A DNA stretch of 13,916 nt from DASSNR01 sp036278935 (GCA_036278935.1 DASUKA010000092.1:1-13916), one strand, 5' to 3'. Shown: positions 6,693 to 13,916, counted from the stretch's first letter. Notes: a model not told the origin generated them from the letters alone. Numbers and translations are program-made.

Positions 6693-8258
6693 TCAGCCGC
6701 GCTGCCACTCCATGAGGACCTCGGTAATGGAGCCCGCGGGCTCACCGCTCTCGGCCCAATCGACGGGCGATCCAGCCTCGAGCAGAATGCGCCCTACCGC
6801 CGCGTGATCACTTCCCGGCCGGGGACGGCGCGACCCCTCGGCCGCACACACCAGTGCCGTCGCATGGAACTCGCGGTCACGCGCCCTGACGGACGCGCCG
6901 TGCGCGAGCAGGACGCGCACCGCGTCGGGCCACCCCGCCATCGCCGCCTTGTGCAGCGCATTCATCCCGATCGACTCGTCGCCGCGGTCGGGGTCGAATC
7001 CGCAGGTGAGCAGCGCCTCCAGAGCGGGCGTGTCGTTCTGCTCCGCCGCGCGATAGAGCGCGGTGTAATGCTCCCGGCCGATCTGGTCGCGCAACGCGGG
7101 ATGTGATGCAACCATCGCGGCGGCGGTGGCGCGGTCGCCCCGGCTGCACGCCGCTACCATCCGATCCACTTCCTGCACGTCGTCCGACGCGCCATGCGCG
7201 AGCAGCCACGCGGCCACCGCGTCGTTGCCGCTCAGCACGGCGACCGCGTATGGCGTGCGGCCATCCGACCGCCGGCGCGAGACGTCCGCGCCGCGACTCA
7301 CGAGTGCCTCGGCGAGGTCCGTCGTCCAACTCGCCGCGACGGCGTGCAGCGGTGTCTCGCCGTTCGCCGCGAAAACGGGATCGACCGCGGCGCCGTGCTC
7401 GATGAGCCAGCGCGCGCCATCCGGTGTATGCGACCACTGCAGCATGGCGTACAGTGCCGCGGACCCATCGGTGGCCCATGGGCCGTCGGGATCGACGCCG
7501 AATTCGTGCAGCAGGTCGAGCGCGGCAACGTCGCCACCGCTCGCCGCCAGTGTGAGGGTGACGCCATCGCTCGGGTTCGCACCATGCTGCAGCAGTACAC
7601 GGGCGAGCGGGAGCGACCGCACGTGGCACACCGCGCCCCACAACACCGGGCGAAACACCTCGTGGTGCTTCCACGGGAAGCGGAGGTTCGGATCCGCCCC
7701 GCGCGACAGCAGCTCGCCTGCCGCCGCCACGAGCCCGCGTTCGCGCTCCGCCGAGCCGCGCGCGAGCGACGTGTAGCACACGTAGTGCAGCGGTTCCCAC
7801 CCGCGAGCTCCACCCGGCGCGGTGGCGAGCGACGGGTCGCGCGCCAGGCGTGCTCCCACTTCCGCGGCGTCGCCGAGCACGAGCGCGGTGTAGAGATTCG
7901 CCTGCGCGATGTCAGAGTGCAGTGCGAGCAGCCGCTCGGCACGGTCTGGCCGGCCGTCGGTGGCTGCCTGGATGAACTCGTCGCAGGCGGCGCCGAGCTC
8001 CAGCGTCAGTTCTTCGACCCGCTCGCGCAGCGCGTTCCAGGAGGCGAACCCGTATTCACGCGCGATCACCGATTGCGCGTCGTGGAGCGCGAGCGGCACG
8101 TCGGCAAGCGCGGGGACAGAGTGCGACGCGAACGCGGGGAGCGCCTGGAAGCGCGCCAGTGCGTCGGCATCCCTGTTCCGGACGAGCTGGAGCAGCTCCT
8201 TCGCCTGGTGTCTGAGCTGGTCGAGATTGGGACGGGGGGGCAATTGCCGGGCTGTCAT
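6693..8258 (-). CDS. Cytosolic ankyrin-repeat protein
   Basis: The product has 521 residues and neither a signal peptide nor membrane helices. Residues 10-85 form a charged helical module (PNLDQLRHQAKELLQLVRN, then REYGFASWNALRERVEEL) that recurs at the N-terminus of many bacterial ankyrin proteins. From about 95 to 500 there are roughly nine to ten divergent ankyrin-like repeats. The clearest are WEPLHYVCYTS with LLSRGADPN (154-191), LLQHGANPSDG (222-232), ETPLHAVAAS with LVSRGADVS (301-327), RTPYAVAVLSGNDAVAAWLLAHGA split across 334-357, and MNALHKAAMAGWPDAVRVLL (432-451). Ankyrin repeats bind proteins; the partner is unknown. The ATG at 8258 has GGAGG (8263-8267) 4 nt upstream; an in-frame start at 8303 adds 15 residues without such a site. 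It is probably transcribed alone. Confidence 0.9.
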   Translation of the reverse strand: MTARQLPPRPNLDQLRHQAKELLQLVRNRDADALARFQALPAFASHSVPALADVPLALHDAQSVIAREYGFASWNALRERVEELTLELGAACDEFIQAATDGRPDRAERLLALHSDIAQANLYTALVLGDAAEVGARLARDPSLATAPGGARGWEPLHYVCYTSLARGSAERERGLVAAAGELLSRGADPNLRFPWKHHEVFRPVLWGAVCHVRSLPLARVLLQHGANPSDGVTLTLAASGGDVAALDLLHEFGVDPDGPWATDGSAALYAMLQWSHTPDGARWLIEHGAAVDPVFAANGETPLHAVAASWTTDLAEALVSRGADVSRRRSDGRTPYAVAVLSGNDAVAAWLLAHGASDDVQEVDRMVAACSRGDRATAAAMVASHPALRDQIGREHYTALYRAAEQNDTPALEALLTCGFDPDRGDESIGMNALHKAAMAGWPDAVRVLLAHGASVRARDREFHATALVCAAEGSRRPRPGSDHAAVGRILLEAGSPVDWAESGEPAGSITEVLMEWQRG

Positions 8259-8299
8259 ACGACCTCCATGCTGAGAGCCAGCGGTCCGCAAGCCGGCCA

Positions 8300-8317
8300 G
8301 CACGGAGACAGCCGTGC
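8300..8317 (-). other. Small inverted repeat in the leader of the ankyrin gene
   Basis: GCACGG (8300-8305) and CCGTGC (8312-8317) form a 6-bp stem with a 6-nt loop, about 42 bp upstream of the ankyrin start codon. The rest of the 290-bp gap 8259-8548 shows no gene on either strand that I can support. The only other structure there is the hairpin at 8506-8535. Confidence 0.3.
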
Positions 8318-8505
8318 AATGATCTCGATAGGTGGGGTGGACTCAGTCCTTCGCGCGGACCCGCGGGCGCCCCAGGCGCACGAGCACAATCTCGCACGGC
8401 CGGTGATCAGGCGTCAAGCACCCGATGAGCTTGTCCGAATGCGTGGCGGAAGCAGACGTCGGGGGCAAGGTCGAACCATCAGCGGAGGAACGGTCGGCAC
8501 GACGA

Positions 8506-8535
8506 GCGATGCGCGGTGACGTACCGCGCAATCGC
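8506..8535 (-). terminator. Strong hairpin downstream of the peptide transporter gene
   Basis: On the + strand GCGATGCGCGGT (8506-8517) is matched by ACCGCGC (8523-8529) and ATCGC (8531-8535), with a single bulged A at 8530. This gives a 12-bp stem with a 5-nt loop. It begins 13 nt past the transporter stop codon in the direction of transcription. No T-tract follows on the - strand, so it may stop transcription inefficiently or protect the 3' end of the mRNA. Confidence 0.55.
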
Positions 8536-8548
8536 GCCCGTTCGCTCC

Positions 8549-10009
8549 TCAGTGCACCCCGCCCATCAGATGTCGCACCGGCTTGATGATCAGGAACGCG
8601 ATGATCGACGTGACGAGACATGCCGCCGAGATCGTGCCGAACAGCTCGGGCAGCGGGGCCGACGAGATGAACCCCGCCGCGAAGCCGGCCACCTTGCTCC
8701 CCACCGAGTCGGCCAGGAACCAGACGCCGAGCATGAACCCGACGATCTTCACTGGCGAGAGCTTGGTGAACACCGAGAGTCCGATCGGGGAGAGCGAGAG
8801 CTCGCCCAGCTCCTCGATGAAGTAGCACGCGATGAGCCAGAAGGGACTCACGCGAATTCCGGGCGAGTTCTGGAGATGAAACCCCGGGATGAGCAGCACC
8901 GCGAACGCCAGGCCGATGAACAGCAGTCCCCAGGCGAACTTCGCCGGCGTGGACGGTTCGCGGTGACCGAGGCGCGTCCAGAACCAGGCGAACGCGGGCG
9001 CCATCAGGATGACGAACAATGGCTGCACGCTCGCAAACCAGCTCGCCGGAAAGGTGAAGCCGGAGACCACGCGGTTGGTATAGCGGTCGCCAAAGAGATT
9101 GAGGGTGGAACCCGCCTGCTCGTACGCTCCCCAGAAGACGGCGGCGAAGACGAAGAAGACGGCCATGGCGGCGAGCCGCTTCCATTCCGCGGTCGTGAAG
9201 CCCATGAGCAGTCCTTCTCCGCGCTGGCCTGTCACCGCCTCCCCGCGTGCCCTCGCGCGCTCCGCCTCGGCCTTGGCGCGTTCCGCTTCGAGCTTGGCAC
9301 GCTGTGCCTCCTCGTGCGCCTCGCGCCGCTGCCGCTCGAGCCGCTCGATAGCCGGTCGCAGATGCTTCTTGCCGGCCACGTACTGGATGAGACCAAGCGT
9401 CATCCCCACGCCGGCGGCGGCGAAGCCGAGGTGCCAATCGACCTTCTGCGCGAGCGTGCCGGCGATGAACGGCCCGATGAAGGCGCCGAGGTTGATCCCC
9501 ATGTAGAAGATCGAGAAGCCCGCGTCGCGCCGCGCGTCGTTCGTCTCGTACAGCGAGCCGACGATGCCGCTCACGTTCGGCTTGAGCAGCCCGGTGCCGA
9601 TGACGATGAGCCCGAGTCCCGCATAGAAGAACGGCAGCGGATGGAATGCCAGCGTGAAGTGACCGAGCGCGATGATGATGCCGCCCAGGAGCACGCTCTT
9701 GTACTGGCCGAGCCAGCGATCGGCGATGATGCCGCCGATGATCGCGGCGGCCCACACCCCGGCGGTGTACGTCCCGTACAGCGACCCGGCTCGAACATCA
9801 CTGAAGCCGAGCGCGTGCACCATGTAGAGAATCAGGAACGCCCGCATTCCGTAGTAGCTGAATCGCTCCCACATCTCCGTGAAGAAGAGCGTGGAGAGTC
9901 CGCGGGGGTGCCCGAAGAAACCGCCGGGTGTGACGGGGCGTGGTTTACCGGTGAGCGGGCCGGCGAGTGCGCCGGATTGCGAGGTGCTCGAGCGGCCGGA
10001 AGTCGTCAT
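8549..10009 (-). CDS. POT/PTR-family proton-coupled oligopeptide symporter
   Basis: The product has 486 residues, a major-facilitator protein of the inner membrane that imports di- and tripeptides with protons. The family signature ExxERFxYYG is present in helix 1 (Glu45, Glu48, Arg49, Tyr52, Tyr53). The second signature, FYMGINLGAFIGPFIAG, is at 168-184. Lys143 (LLKPNVSG) and the helix-7 glutamate Glu297 (AYEQAGS) match known peptide- and proton-coupling positions. FIEELGELSLSPIGLS (397-412) is the conserved helix-10 region. Between helices 6 and 7 lies a highly charged Ala/Glu/Arg/Lys linker (about 215-265) with tandem heptads. The ATG at 10009 follows GGAG by 5 nt; a TTG at 10012 is rejected. 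It lies 107 bp downstream of peptidase T on the same strand, a sensible uptake-and-hydrolysis pair. Confidence 0.94.
   Translation of the reverse strand: MTTSGRSSTSQSGALAGPLTGKPRPVTPGGFFGHPRGLSTLFFTEMWERFSYYGMRAFLILYMVHALGFSDVRAGSLYGTYTAGVWAAAIIGGIIADRWLGQYKSVLLGGIIIALGHFTLAFHPLPFFYAGLGLIVIGTGLLKPNVSGIVGSLYETNDARRDAGFSIFYMGINLGAFIGPFIAGTLAQKVDWHLGFAAAGVGMTLGLIQYVAGKKHLRPAIERLERQRREAHEEAQRAKLEAERAKAEAERARARGEAVTGQRGEGLLMGFTTAEWKRLAAMAVFFVFAAVFWGAYEQAGSTLNLFGDRYTNRVVSGFTFPASWFASVQPLFVILMAPAFAWFWTRLGHREPSTPAKFAWGLLFIGLAFAVLLIPGFHLQNSPGIRVSPFWLIACYFIEELGELSLSPIGLSVFTKLSPVKIVGFMLGVWFLADSVGSKVAGFAAGFISSAPLPELFGTISAACLVTSIIAFLIIKPVRHLMGGVH
9255..9317 (-). repeat. Imperfect 21-bp tandem repeat inside the transporter gene
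   Basis: Three 21-bp units (9255-9275, 9276-9296, 9297-9317) follow each other in frame. Units 1 and 2 match at 17 of 21 positions and unit 3 is more diverged. They encode heptads of the type RAKLEAE / RAKAEAE / RARARGE (residues 237-257), preceded by EAHEEAQ. The product is predicted to be a long charged helix in the cytoplasmic linker of the transporter. Confidence 0.7.
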
Positions 10010-10030
10010 CAATGCTCCGTTGAGACATGG

Positions 10031-10054
10031 TGCTCGCAGAGAGGTGCGCGAGCA
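10031..10054 (-). other. Inverted repeat between peptidase T and the transporter gene
   Basis: TGCTCGC (10031-10037) and GCGAGCA (10048-10054) form a perfect 7-bp stem with a 10-nt loop, 22-45 nt upstream of the transporter start codon. It could be an operator, an attenuator or an mRNA-processing signal in the intercistronic region. There is no T-tract. No convincing promoter was seen in the 107-bp gap. Confidence 0.4.
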
Positions 10055-10116
10055 TCAACCCGTAGCTGGGTGGACCACGGCGGGACCGCGTACAATCGCG
10101 TGCGTGCCGCCCTCCG

Positions 10117-11385
10117 TCAACTCTTGCTCGTGCGCTCCGCGATGAGCTGCACCAGTTGGACGAGCGTCTCGGTGGTCTTTTCCAGCCCGCGGCGCGAGTT
10201 GAACTCCAACGTGCTGTGGAACTCATGCCCGCCGGTGAAGATGTTCGGGCAGGGCAGTCCGCGGAACGTGAGCGCCGAGCCGTCGGTGCCCCCACGAATG
10301 GGCTTGGTGAATGGCGTGAGCCCCGCACGCCGCGCTGCCTCCAACGCGTACTCGGTGATGTGCGGGTGGTCGCGCAGCACGTCCTTCATGTTCCGATAGC
10401 TCTCCTTCACTTCCATCGATGCGGTGACTCCGGGGAAGCGCGCCGCGCTGTCGCTGGTGAGGTCGCGCAGCAGACACTCCTTCGCCTCCAGCCCGCTCAG
10501 ATCGAAGTCCCGGATGAGAATCCTGGCCGTCGATTGCTCGGTGTCCCACACGCCGGTATAGGGATGCACGAATCCGTCGCGCCCCTCCGTCGTTTCCGGC
10601 AGCATGTCGCGCGGCAGCCGGCTCAGGTAGTCGGCCATGGCGTAGACGGGGTTCACCATCACGCCCTTGGCGGTGCCGGGGTGCGCGCTTCGTCCCTTGA
10701 ACGTGACCGTGGCCTGGCGTGCGCTCCACGTCTCGTCGCTCACTTCGCCCAGCGTCCCCCCGTCCACGGTGTAGGCGAAATCGGCGCCGAACGCGGCGAC
10801 ATCGAACTGCTGGATGCCGATGCCCACCTCCTCGTCAGCGGTGAAGGCCACGCGCACGGGGCCATGCGCGATCTGCGGATTGGTAACCAGCACGTCGACC
10901 ATCGTCATGATGGCGGCAACGCCGGCCTTGTCGTCGGAGCCGAGGAGCGTGGTACCATCGGCGGTGATGATGTCGTCGCCGATCATCTCGCTGAGCACGG
11001 GGTGCTGCGCTACGGTAATGACCTGCGACGGGTCCGCCGGCAGCGTGATGTCGCCGCCCTGATAGTTCCGATGGATAATGGGATTCACGTTCGCCCCGCT
11101 CACGGCGGGCGACGTGTCCACGTGCGCCAGGAAGCCCACCGCCGGCACGCCCGCGGTGGAGGGGAGCGTGCTCGGGAGTGAGGCGTAGACCATACAGAAC
11201 TCGCTCACGCGCACATCGGCGACGCCGAGCGCTCGGAGCTCAGCCGCAAGAAGATTGGCCAGTTCCCACTGCGTGGGCGTGCTGGGGACGACGCGCTGGT
11301 CCTCGCGCGATTGGGTACCGATGCGCACGTAGCGCAGGAATCGATCGACAACGCTTTCGGTGGGCGGGTGCAGGGCAGTGCTCAT
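10117..11385 (-). CDS. pepT: Peptidase T (tripeptide aminopeptidase)
   Basis: The product has 422 residues, close to the 408 of the E. coli enzyme, and is cytosolic. It is an M20-family di-zinc aminopeptidase that removes the N-terminal residue of tripeptides. Visible site residues are His88 and Asp90 (FLAHVDTSP), the bridging aspartate in LGSDDKAGVAA (Asp151/152), the catalytic Glu185 and ligand Glu186 (FTADEEVGIG), Asp208 (TVDGG) and His387/His390 (FTGGHEFHS). The N-terminus VVDRFLRYVRIGTQS aligns with the start of known PepT proteins, and VKESYRNMKDVL (326-337) is also typical. This supports the ATG at 11385 and rejects a 44-residue extension from 11517. No Shine-Dalgarno site precedes this ATG. 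The gene is first in a probable unit with the peptide transporter. Confidence 0.95.
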   Translation of the reverse strand: MSTALHPPTESVVDRFLRYVRIGTQSREDQRVVPSTPTQWELANLLAAELRALGVADVRVSEFCMVYASLPSTLPSTAGVPAVGFLAHVDTSPAVSGANVNPIIHRNYQGGDITLPADPSQVITVAQHPVLSEMIGDDIITADGTTLLGSDDKAGVAAIMTMVDVLVTNPQIAHGPVRVAFTADEEVGIGIQQFDVAAFGADFAYTVDGGTLGEVSDETWSARQATVTFKGRSAHPGTAKGVMVNPVYAMADYLSRLPRDMLPETTEGRDGFVHPYTGVWDTEQSTARILIRDFDLSGLEAKECLLRDLTSDSAARFPGVTASMEVKESYRNMKDVLRDHPHITEYALEAARRAGLTPFTKPIRGGTDGSALTFRGLPCPNIFTGGHEFHSTLEFNSRRGLEKTTETLVQLVQLIAERTSKS

Positions 11386-11393
11386 GGCAGGGG

Positions 11394-11399
11394 AGTATG
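11394..11399 (-). promoter_or_regulatory. Possible -10 box for a leaderless pepT transcript
   Basis: CATACT on the - strand ends 8 nt before the pepT ATG, at a spacing that would put the transcription start at or next to the start codon. The absence of any purine-rich ribosome site agrees with a leaderless mRNA. No matching -35 box was found at 16-18 bp, so the call is weak. Confidence 0.25.
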
Positions 11400-11480
11400 G
11401 AGATGGTGGCGCGCATGCGGGACGGCGGAGCGCATCGCGTTGCCGAAGTCTAATTGGCGTCCCGGCGCCGCCGGCCGAGC

Positions 11481-11509
11481 TTGCCGCCGCTCCAGGAATC
11501 GGATAAAGT
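11481..11509 (+). promoter_or_regulatory. Candidate promoter of the GH127 gene
   Basis: TTGCCG (11481-11486) and TAAAGT (11504-11509) are separated by exactly 17 bp and resemble sigma-70 -35 and -10 boxes. The -10 region overlaps a 15-bp dyad, CGGATA-AAG-TATCCG (11500-11514), which could be an operator. The transcript would have a leader of about 70 nt. The region is the divergent gap between pepT and the GH127 gene. Confidence 0.4.
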
Positions 11510-11585
11510 ATCCGCATCTACCCGGCCGCCGACTCGACGCGAACCCCTCGGACGTCGCGCGGCGGCCCGCTACCCGGGAGACCCC

Positions 11586-13916
11586 ATGAGTCGCCGCGAG
11601 TCGCCGTCCGCCGTCACCCGCCGAGCCATGCTCGGCACCGTGGGCAAAGCCGCACTCGGCGCGGCCATCCTCGCCCCCACGCTCCAGACGGTGATTTTCA
11701 CCGATGCTCGCGCGGAGCAGCGTCCGCGCCGCGGCGCCACCGCCGGTACGCCGGTGAACGACCGGGCCGGCGTCGACCGCGTGGTGGTGATGCCGGGAAA
11801 GACCTATCTCCGCGGATGGGCTGGCTACGGTGAGCCGCCGCATCCCGGTCGCCGACGGCGGCGTCGGGGCCAGGCGGACTCGGTCGACCTGGCCGCGGCC
11901 ACCGGCCCCGCGCCGTCCGTGCGCTGGAGCAAACGCTCCGGCCCCGGGCGCGTCACCTTCGCCGATCGCTCGGCGCTCCTCACCACGGCCACCTTCAGCG
12001 CGCCCGGCCTCTACGTTGTGCAGCTCACCGCCGAGAACGGGGAGACGACCGCGTCGTCCACGCTCGCGGTGAAAGCCGAGCTGTCGCCGCCCGACCATCA
12101 GCTGGAGGTCGTGCACACCCGCGCGTACTCCATCGACAACCCTCTCTGGAACGACCGCGCCAAGGCGCTCATCGTGCGCTGGATCCCGCACTGCGTCGAC
12201 ATGCTCGAGAGCCACGACGTGTCGGCTGGCGGGCTCGACAACTTCATCGAGGCCGGCAAGGCGCTGCGGGGTGAACCGCACGGCCCGCACAAGGGCTACG
12301 TCTTCGCCGACGCGTACGTGCACAACGCGGTGGAGGCGATGAGCACCGCGCTCATGGTCGATCCGCGGGGTGATCCCGACATCATCGCGGCGCAGAACGC
12401 GATGCGCGCCACGCTCGAGCGGTGGATTCCGATCATCCTCGGCGCGCAGGAGCCGGACGGCTACATGCAGACCGCCTTCACCCTGCCGCGGCTGGGACGC
12501 GGTGGCCGGGTGGACCCGGGGCCATTCCAGCACTGGACGCGGCGCGGCGACCACGAAGGCTACACCGGCGGCTACTTCCTTGAGTCGGCCATCATGCACT
12601 ACAGCATGACGGACTACAAGGATGCGCGCCTGTACGACGCGGCCAGGCGGCTGGCCGACTGCTGGTACGACAACATCGGCCCGGCGCCCAAGAAGGCCTG
12701 GTACGACGGGCACGAGGAGATGGCACAGGCGCTCGTGCGCTTCGGCCGCTTTGTGAACGACATCGAGGGGGCAGGGAAGGGCAACAAGTACATCGCGCTG
12801 GCGAAGTTTCTCCTGGACAGCCGCTACTACGCCGCGCTCACTCCGCGCGAGCGCTCCGAGTACAACCAGAGCCACCTGCCGGTGGTGCAGCAGTATGAGG
12901 CGGTAGGCCACGCGGTGCGCGCGTCCTACCTGTACTCCGGCATGGCCGACGTGGCGATGGAGACGCACGACCCCGACTACCGCAGCGCCGTGAAAGCGCT
13001 CTGGGACAACATCGTGGACCGCAAGTACTACGTCACGGGCGGCATCGCGAGCGGCGAGACGTCGGAAGGCTTCGGCCCGAACTACTCGCTGCGCAACAAC
13101 TCGTACTGCGAATCGTGCTCGAGCTGCGGCGAGATCTTCTTCCAGTCGAAGCTGAACCACATCTACCACGATGCGCGCTTCGCCGACCTGTACGAGGAGA
13201 CCATCTACAACGCGCTGCTCGGTGCGCTCTCCATGGATGGGGAGACGTACTACTACCCGAACCCACTCGATGCGCGGTGGCAGCGGGTGTCATGGCACAG
13301 CGTTCCCTGCTGCACGGGCAACATCCCGCGCACGCTGCTCGCCATGCCCACGTGGATCTACGCGAAGAGCCCCGATGGGCTGTTCGTGAATCTCTTCGTG
13401 GGGAGTACGGTGGACGTAGGCACCGTGGCGGGCACACGCGTCCAGATGGTGCAGCGCACGAACTATCCGTGGGATGGGAAGGTGGCCATCACCGTGAATC
13501 CCGATGCGCGCAAGCGGTTCCGCGTGTGCATCCGCGTGCCGGACCGCGGGGTGAGCGCGCTGTACGCCAGCACGCCTGATGCGAACGGGCTCCGCTCGCT
13601 CGCGGTGAACGGGCGGAGCGTGAAGCCGCGCATCGAGCGCGGATACGCGGTGCTGGACCGGACATGGGCGCGCGGCGACCGGATCACGCTAGAGCTCCCA
13701 ATGCGCGTGCAGCGCGTGCGCGCGGTGGAGCAGGTGGAAGCGGACCGGGGGAAGGTGGCGCTCCGCTACGGTCCGCTCATCTACAATATCGAGCAGGTGG
13801 ACGTGGGCGACGTGGGCAAGGTGCTGCCGCCGGACGCGAAGCTTGCCACGGAATGGCGGGGCGACCTGCTGGGCGGCGTGATGGTGATCAGGGGGACGTT
13901 TGCTGACGGGAGCCCG
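11586..13916 (+). CDS. Exported GH127 (DUF1680) beta-L-arabinofuranosidase-type glycosidase with Ig-like module (3' end missing)
   Basis: The frame starting at ATG 11586 is open to the window end (777 codons, no stop). GGGAG (11576-11580) lies 5 nt upstream. Residues 1-44 are a twin-arginine signal (TRRAMLGTVG, then a hydrophobic run ending ARAEQ), so the enzyme is probably exported folded. Residues about 107-165 form a PKD/Ig-like module (VRWSKRSGPGRVTFAD, then TATFSAPGLYVVQLTAENG). From about 173 comes the alpha/alpha barrel of GH127, with PDGYMQTAF, YTGGYFLESAI and YEAVGHAVRASYLYSGMAD. The zinc-thiolate site is visible: Glu509 and Cys511 (YCESCSSCGE) and the pair Cys575-Cys576 (VPCCTGN), matching the Glu/Cys/Cys/Cys site of characterised members where a cysteine is the nucleophile. 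Glu494 is the likely acid/base. The final beta domain is only partly present. The substrate is probably an arabinofuranosyl-containing glycan. Confidence 0.93.
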   Translation, partial: MSRRESPSAVTRRAMLGTVGKAALGAAILAPTLQTVIFTDARAEQRPRRGATAGTPVNDRAGVDRVVVMPGKTYLRGWAGYGEPPHPGRRRRRRGQADSVDLAAATGPAPSVRWSKRSGPGRVTFADRSALLTTATFSAPGLYVVQLTAENGETTASSTLAVKAELSPPDHQLEVVHTRAYSIDNPLWNDRAKALIVRWIPHCVDMLESHDVSAGGLDNFIEAGKALRGEPHGPHKGYVFADAYVHNAVEAMSTALMVDPRGDPDIIAAQNAMRATLERWIPIILGAQEPDGYMQTAFTLPRLGRGGRVDPGPFQHWTRRGDHEGYTGGYFLESAIMHYSMTDYKDARLYDAARRLADCWYDNIGPAPKKAWYDGHEEMAQALVRFGRFVNDIEGAGKGNKYIALAKFLLDSRYYAALTPRERSEYNQSHLPVVQQYEAVGHAVRASYLYSGMADVAMETHDPDYRSAVKALWDNIVDRKYYVTGGIASGETSEGFGPNYSLRNNSYCESCSSCGEIFFQSKLNHIYHDARFADLYEETIYNALLGALSMDGETYYYPNPLDARWQRVSWHSVPCCTGNIPRTLLAMPTWIYAKSPDGLFVNLFVGSTVDVGTVAGTRVQMVQRTNYPWDGKVAITVNPDARKRFRVCIRVPDRGVSALYASTPDANGLRSLAVNGRSVKPRIERGYAVLDRTWARGDRITLELPMRVQRVRAVEQVEADRGKVALRYGPLIYNIEQVDVGDVGKVLPPDAKLATEWRGDLLGGVMVIRGTFADGSP

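Noticed and set aside
7194..8519. 441-residue + strand frame opposite the ankyrin gene
   Set aside because: It has no motif and no ribosome site, and the opposite strand carries clear ankyrin repeats.
8516..10399. 627-residue open frame on the + strand opposite the transporter and the end of pepT
   Set aside because: It spans two well-supported genes and their gap, and its product is a low-complexity Arg/Glu/Gly-rich sequence. It is a shadow.
11386..11517. 44-residue N-terminal extension of peptidase T
   Set aside because: The extension has no similarity to PepT N-termini, is Ala/Pro/Arg-rich and runs through the presumed divergent promoter region.
11382..13169. 595-residue open frame on the - strand opposite the GH127 gene
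   Set aside because: It is the complement of a gene with a clear ribosome site, signal peptide and active-site motifs. Its translation is rich in Arg, His and Val with no motif, as expected of antisense frames in high-GC DNA.

Overview
The window looks like a piece of a high-GC bacterial chromosome. The best guess for its source is Gemmatimonadota or Acidobacteriota. The strongest pointer is the adjacent pair of a PadR-family regulator and a large duplicated ABC-type permease (ADOP type), an arrangement greatly expanded in those phyla. This assignment is inference from family knowledge; there is no rRNA gene to confirm it. Base composition and codon use look even throughout, and I see no insertion sequence, integrase, CRISPR array, tRNA or rRNA.

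Left part, + strand (1-5667). It opens with the C-terminal end of an unidentified protein (1-162). Then come a secreted metal-dependent amidohydrolase (181-1590), an unrecognised six-helix membrane protein (1718-2419), a 193-bp regulatory stretch with phased repeats, the PadR regulator (2613-2954) and, 4 bp later, the 902-residue permease (2959-5667). A class I SAM-dependent methyltransferase (5895-6554) closes the rightward block.

Middle and right part, - strand (6693-11385). A cytosolic ankyrin-repeat protein (8258 down to 6693) converges on the methyltransferase across a hairpin-forming gap. Further right, a likely transcription unit carries peptidase T (11385 to 10117) followed by a POT/PTR-family peptide-proton symporter (10009 to 8549). 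Together they would import small peptides and cut tripeptides, a coherent peptide-scavenging pair. A strong hairpin sits just past the transporter stop.

Right edge, + strand (11586 to the end). Divergent from peptidase T is the start of a large exported protein with a twin-arginine signal, a PKD/Ig-like module and a GH127 (DUF1680) beta-L-arabinofuranosidase-type domain. It is truncated by the window end but open throughout its 777 visible codons.

The most interesting non-coding structure is the PadR leader (2482-2612). It has a tandem 18-bp repeat, then three dyad elements centred 33 and 32 bp apart. The last is a perfect inverted repeat that contains the Shine-Dalgarno sequence of padR. 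I see no clearly novel multi-gene system; most genes belong to known families.
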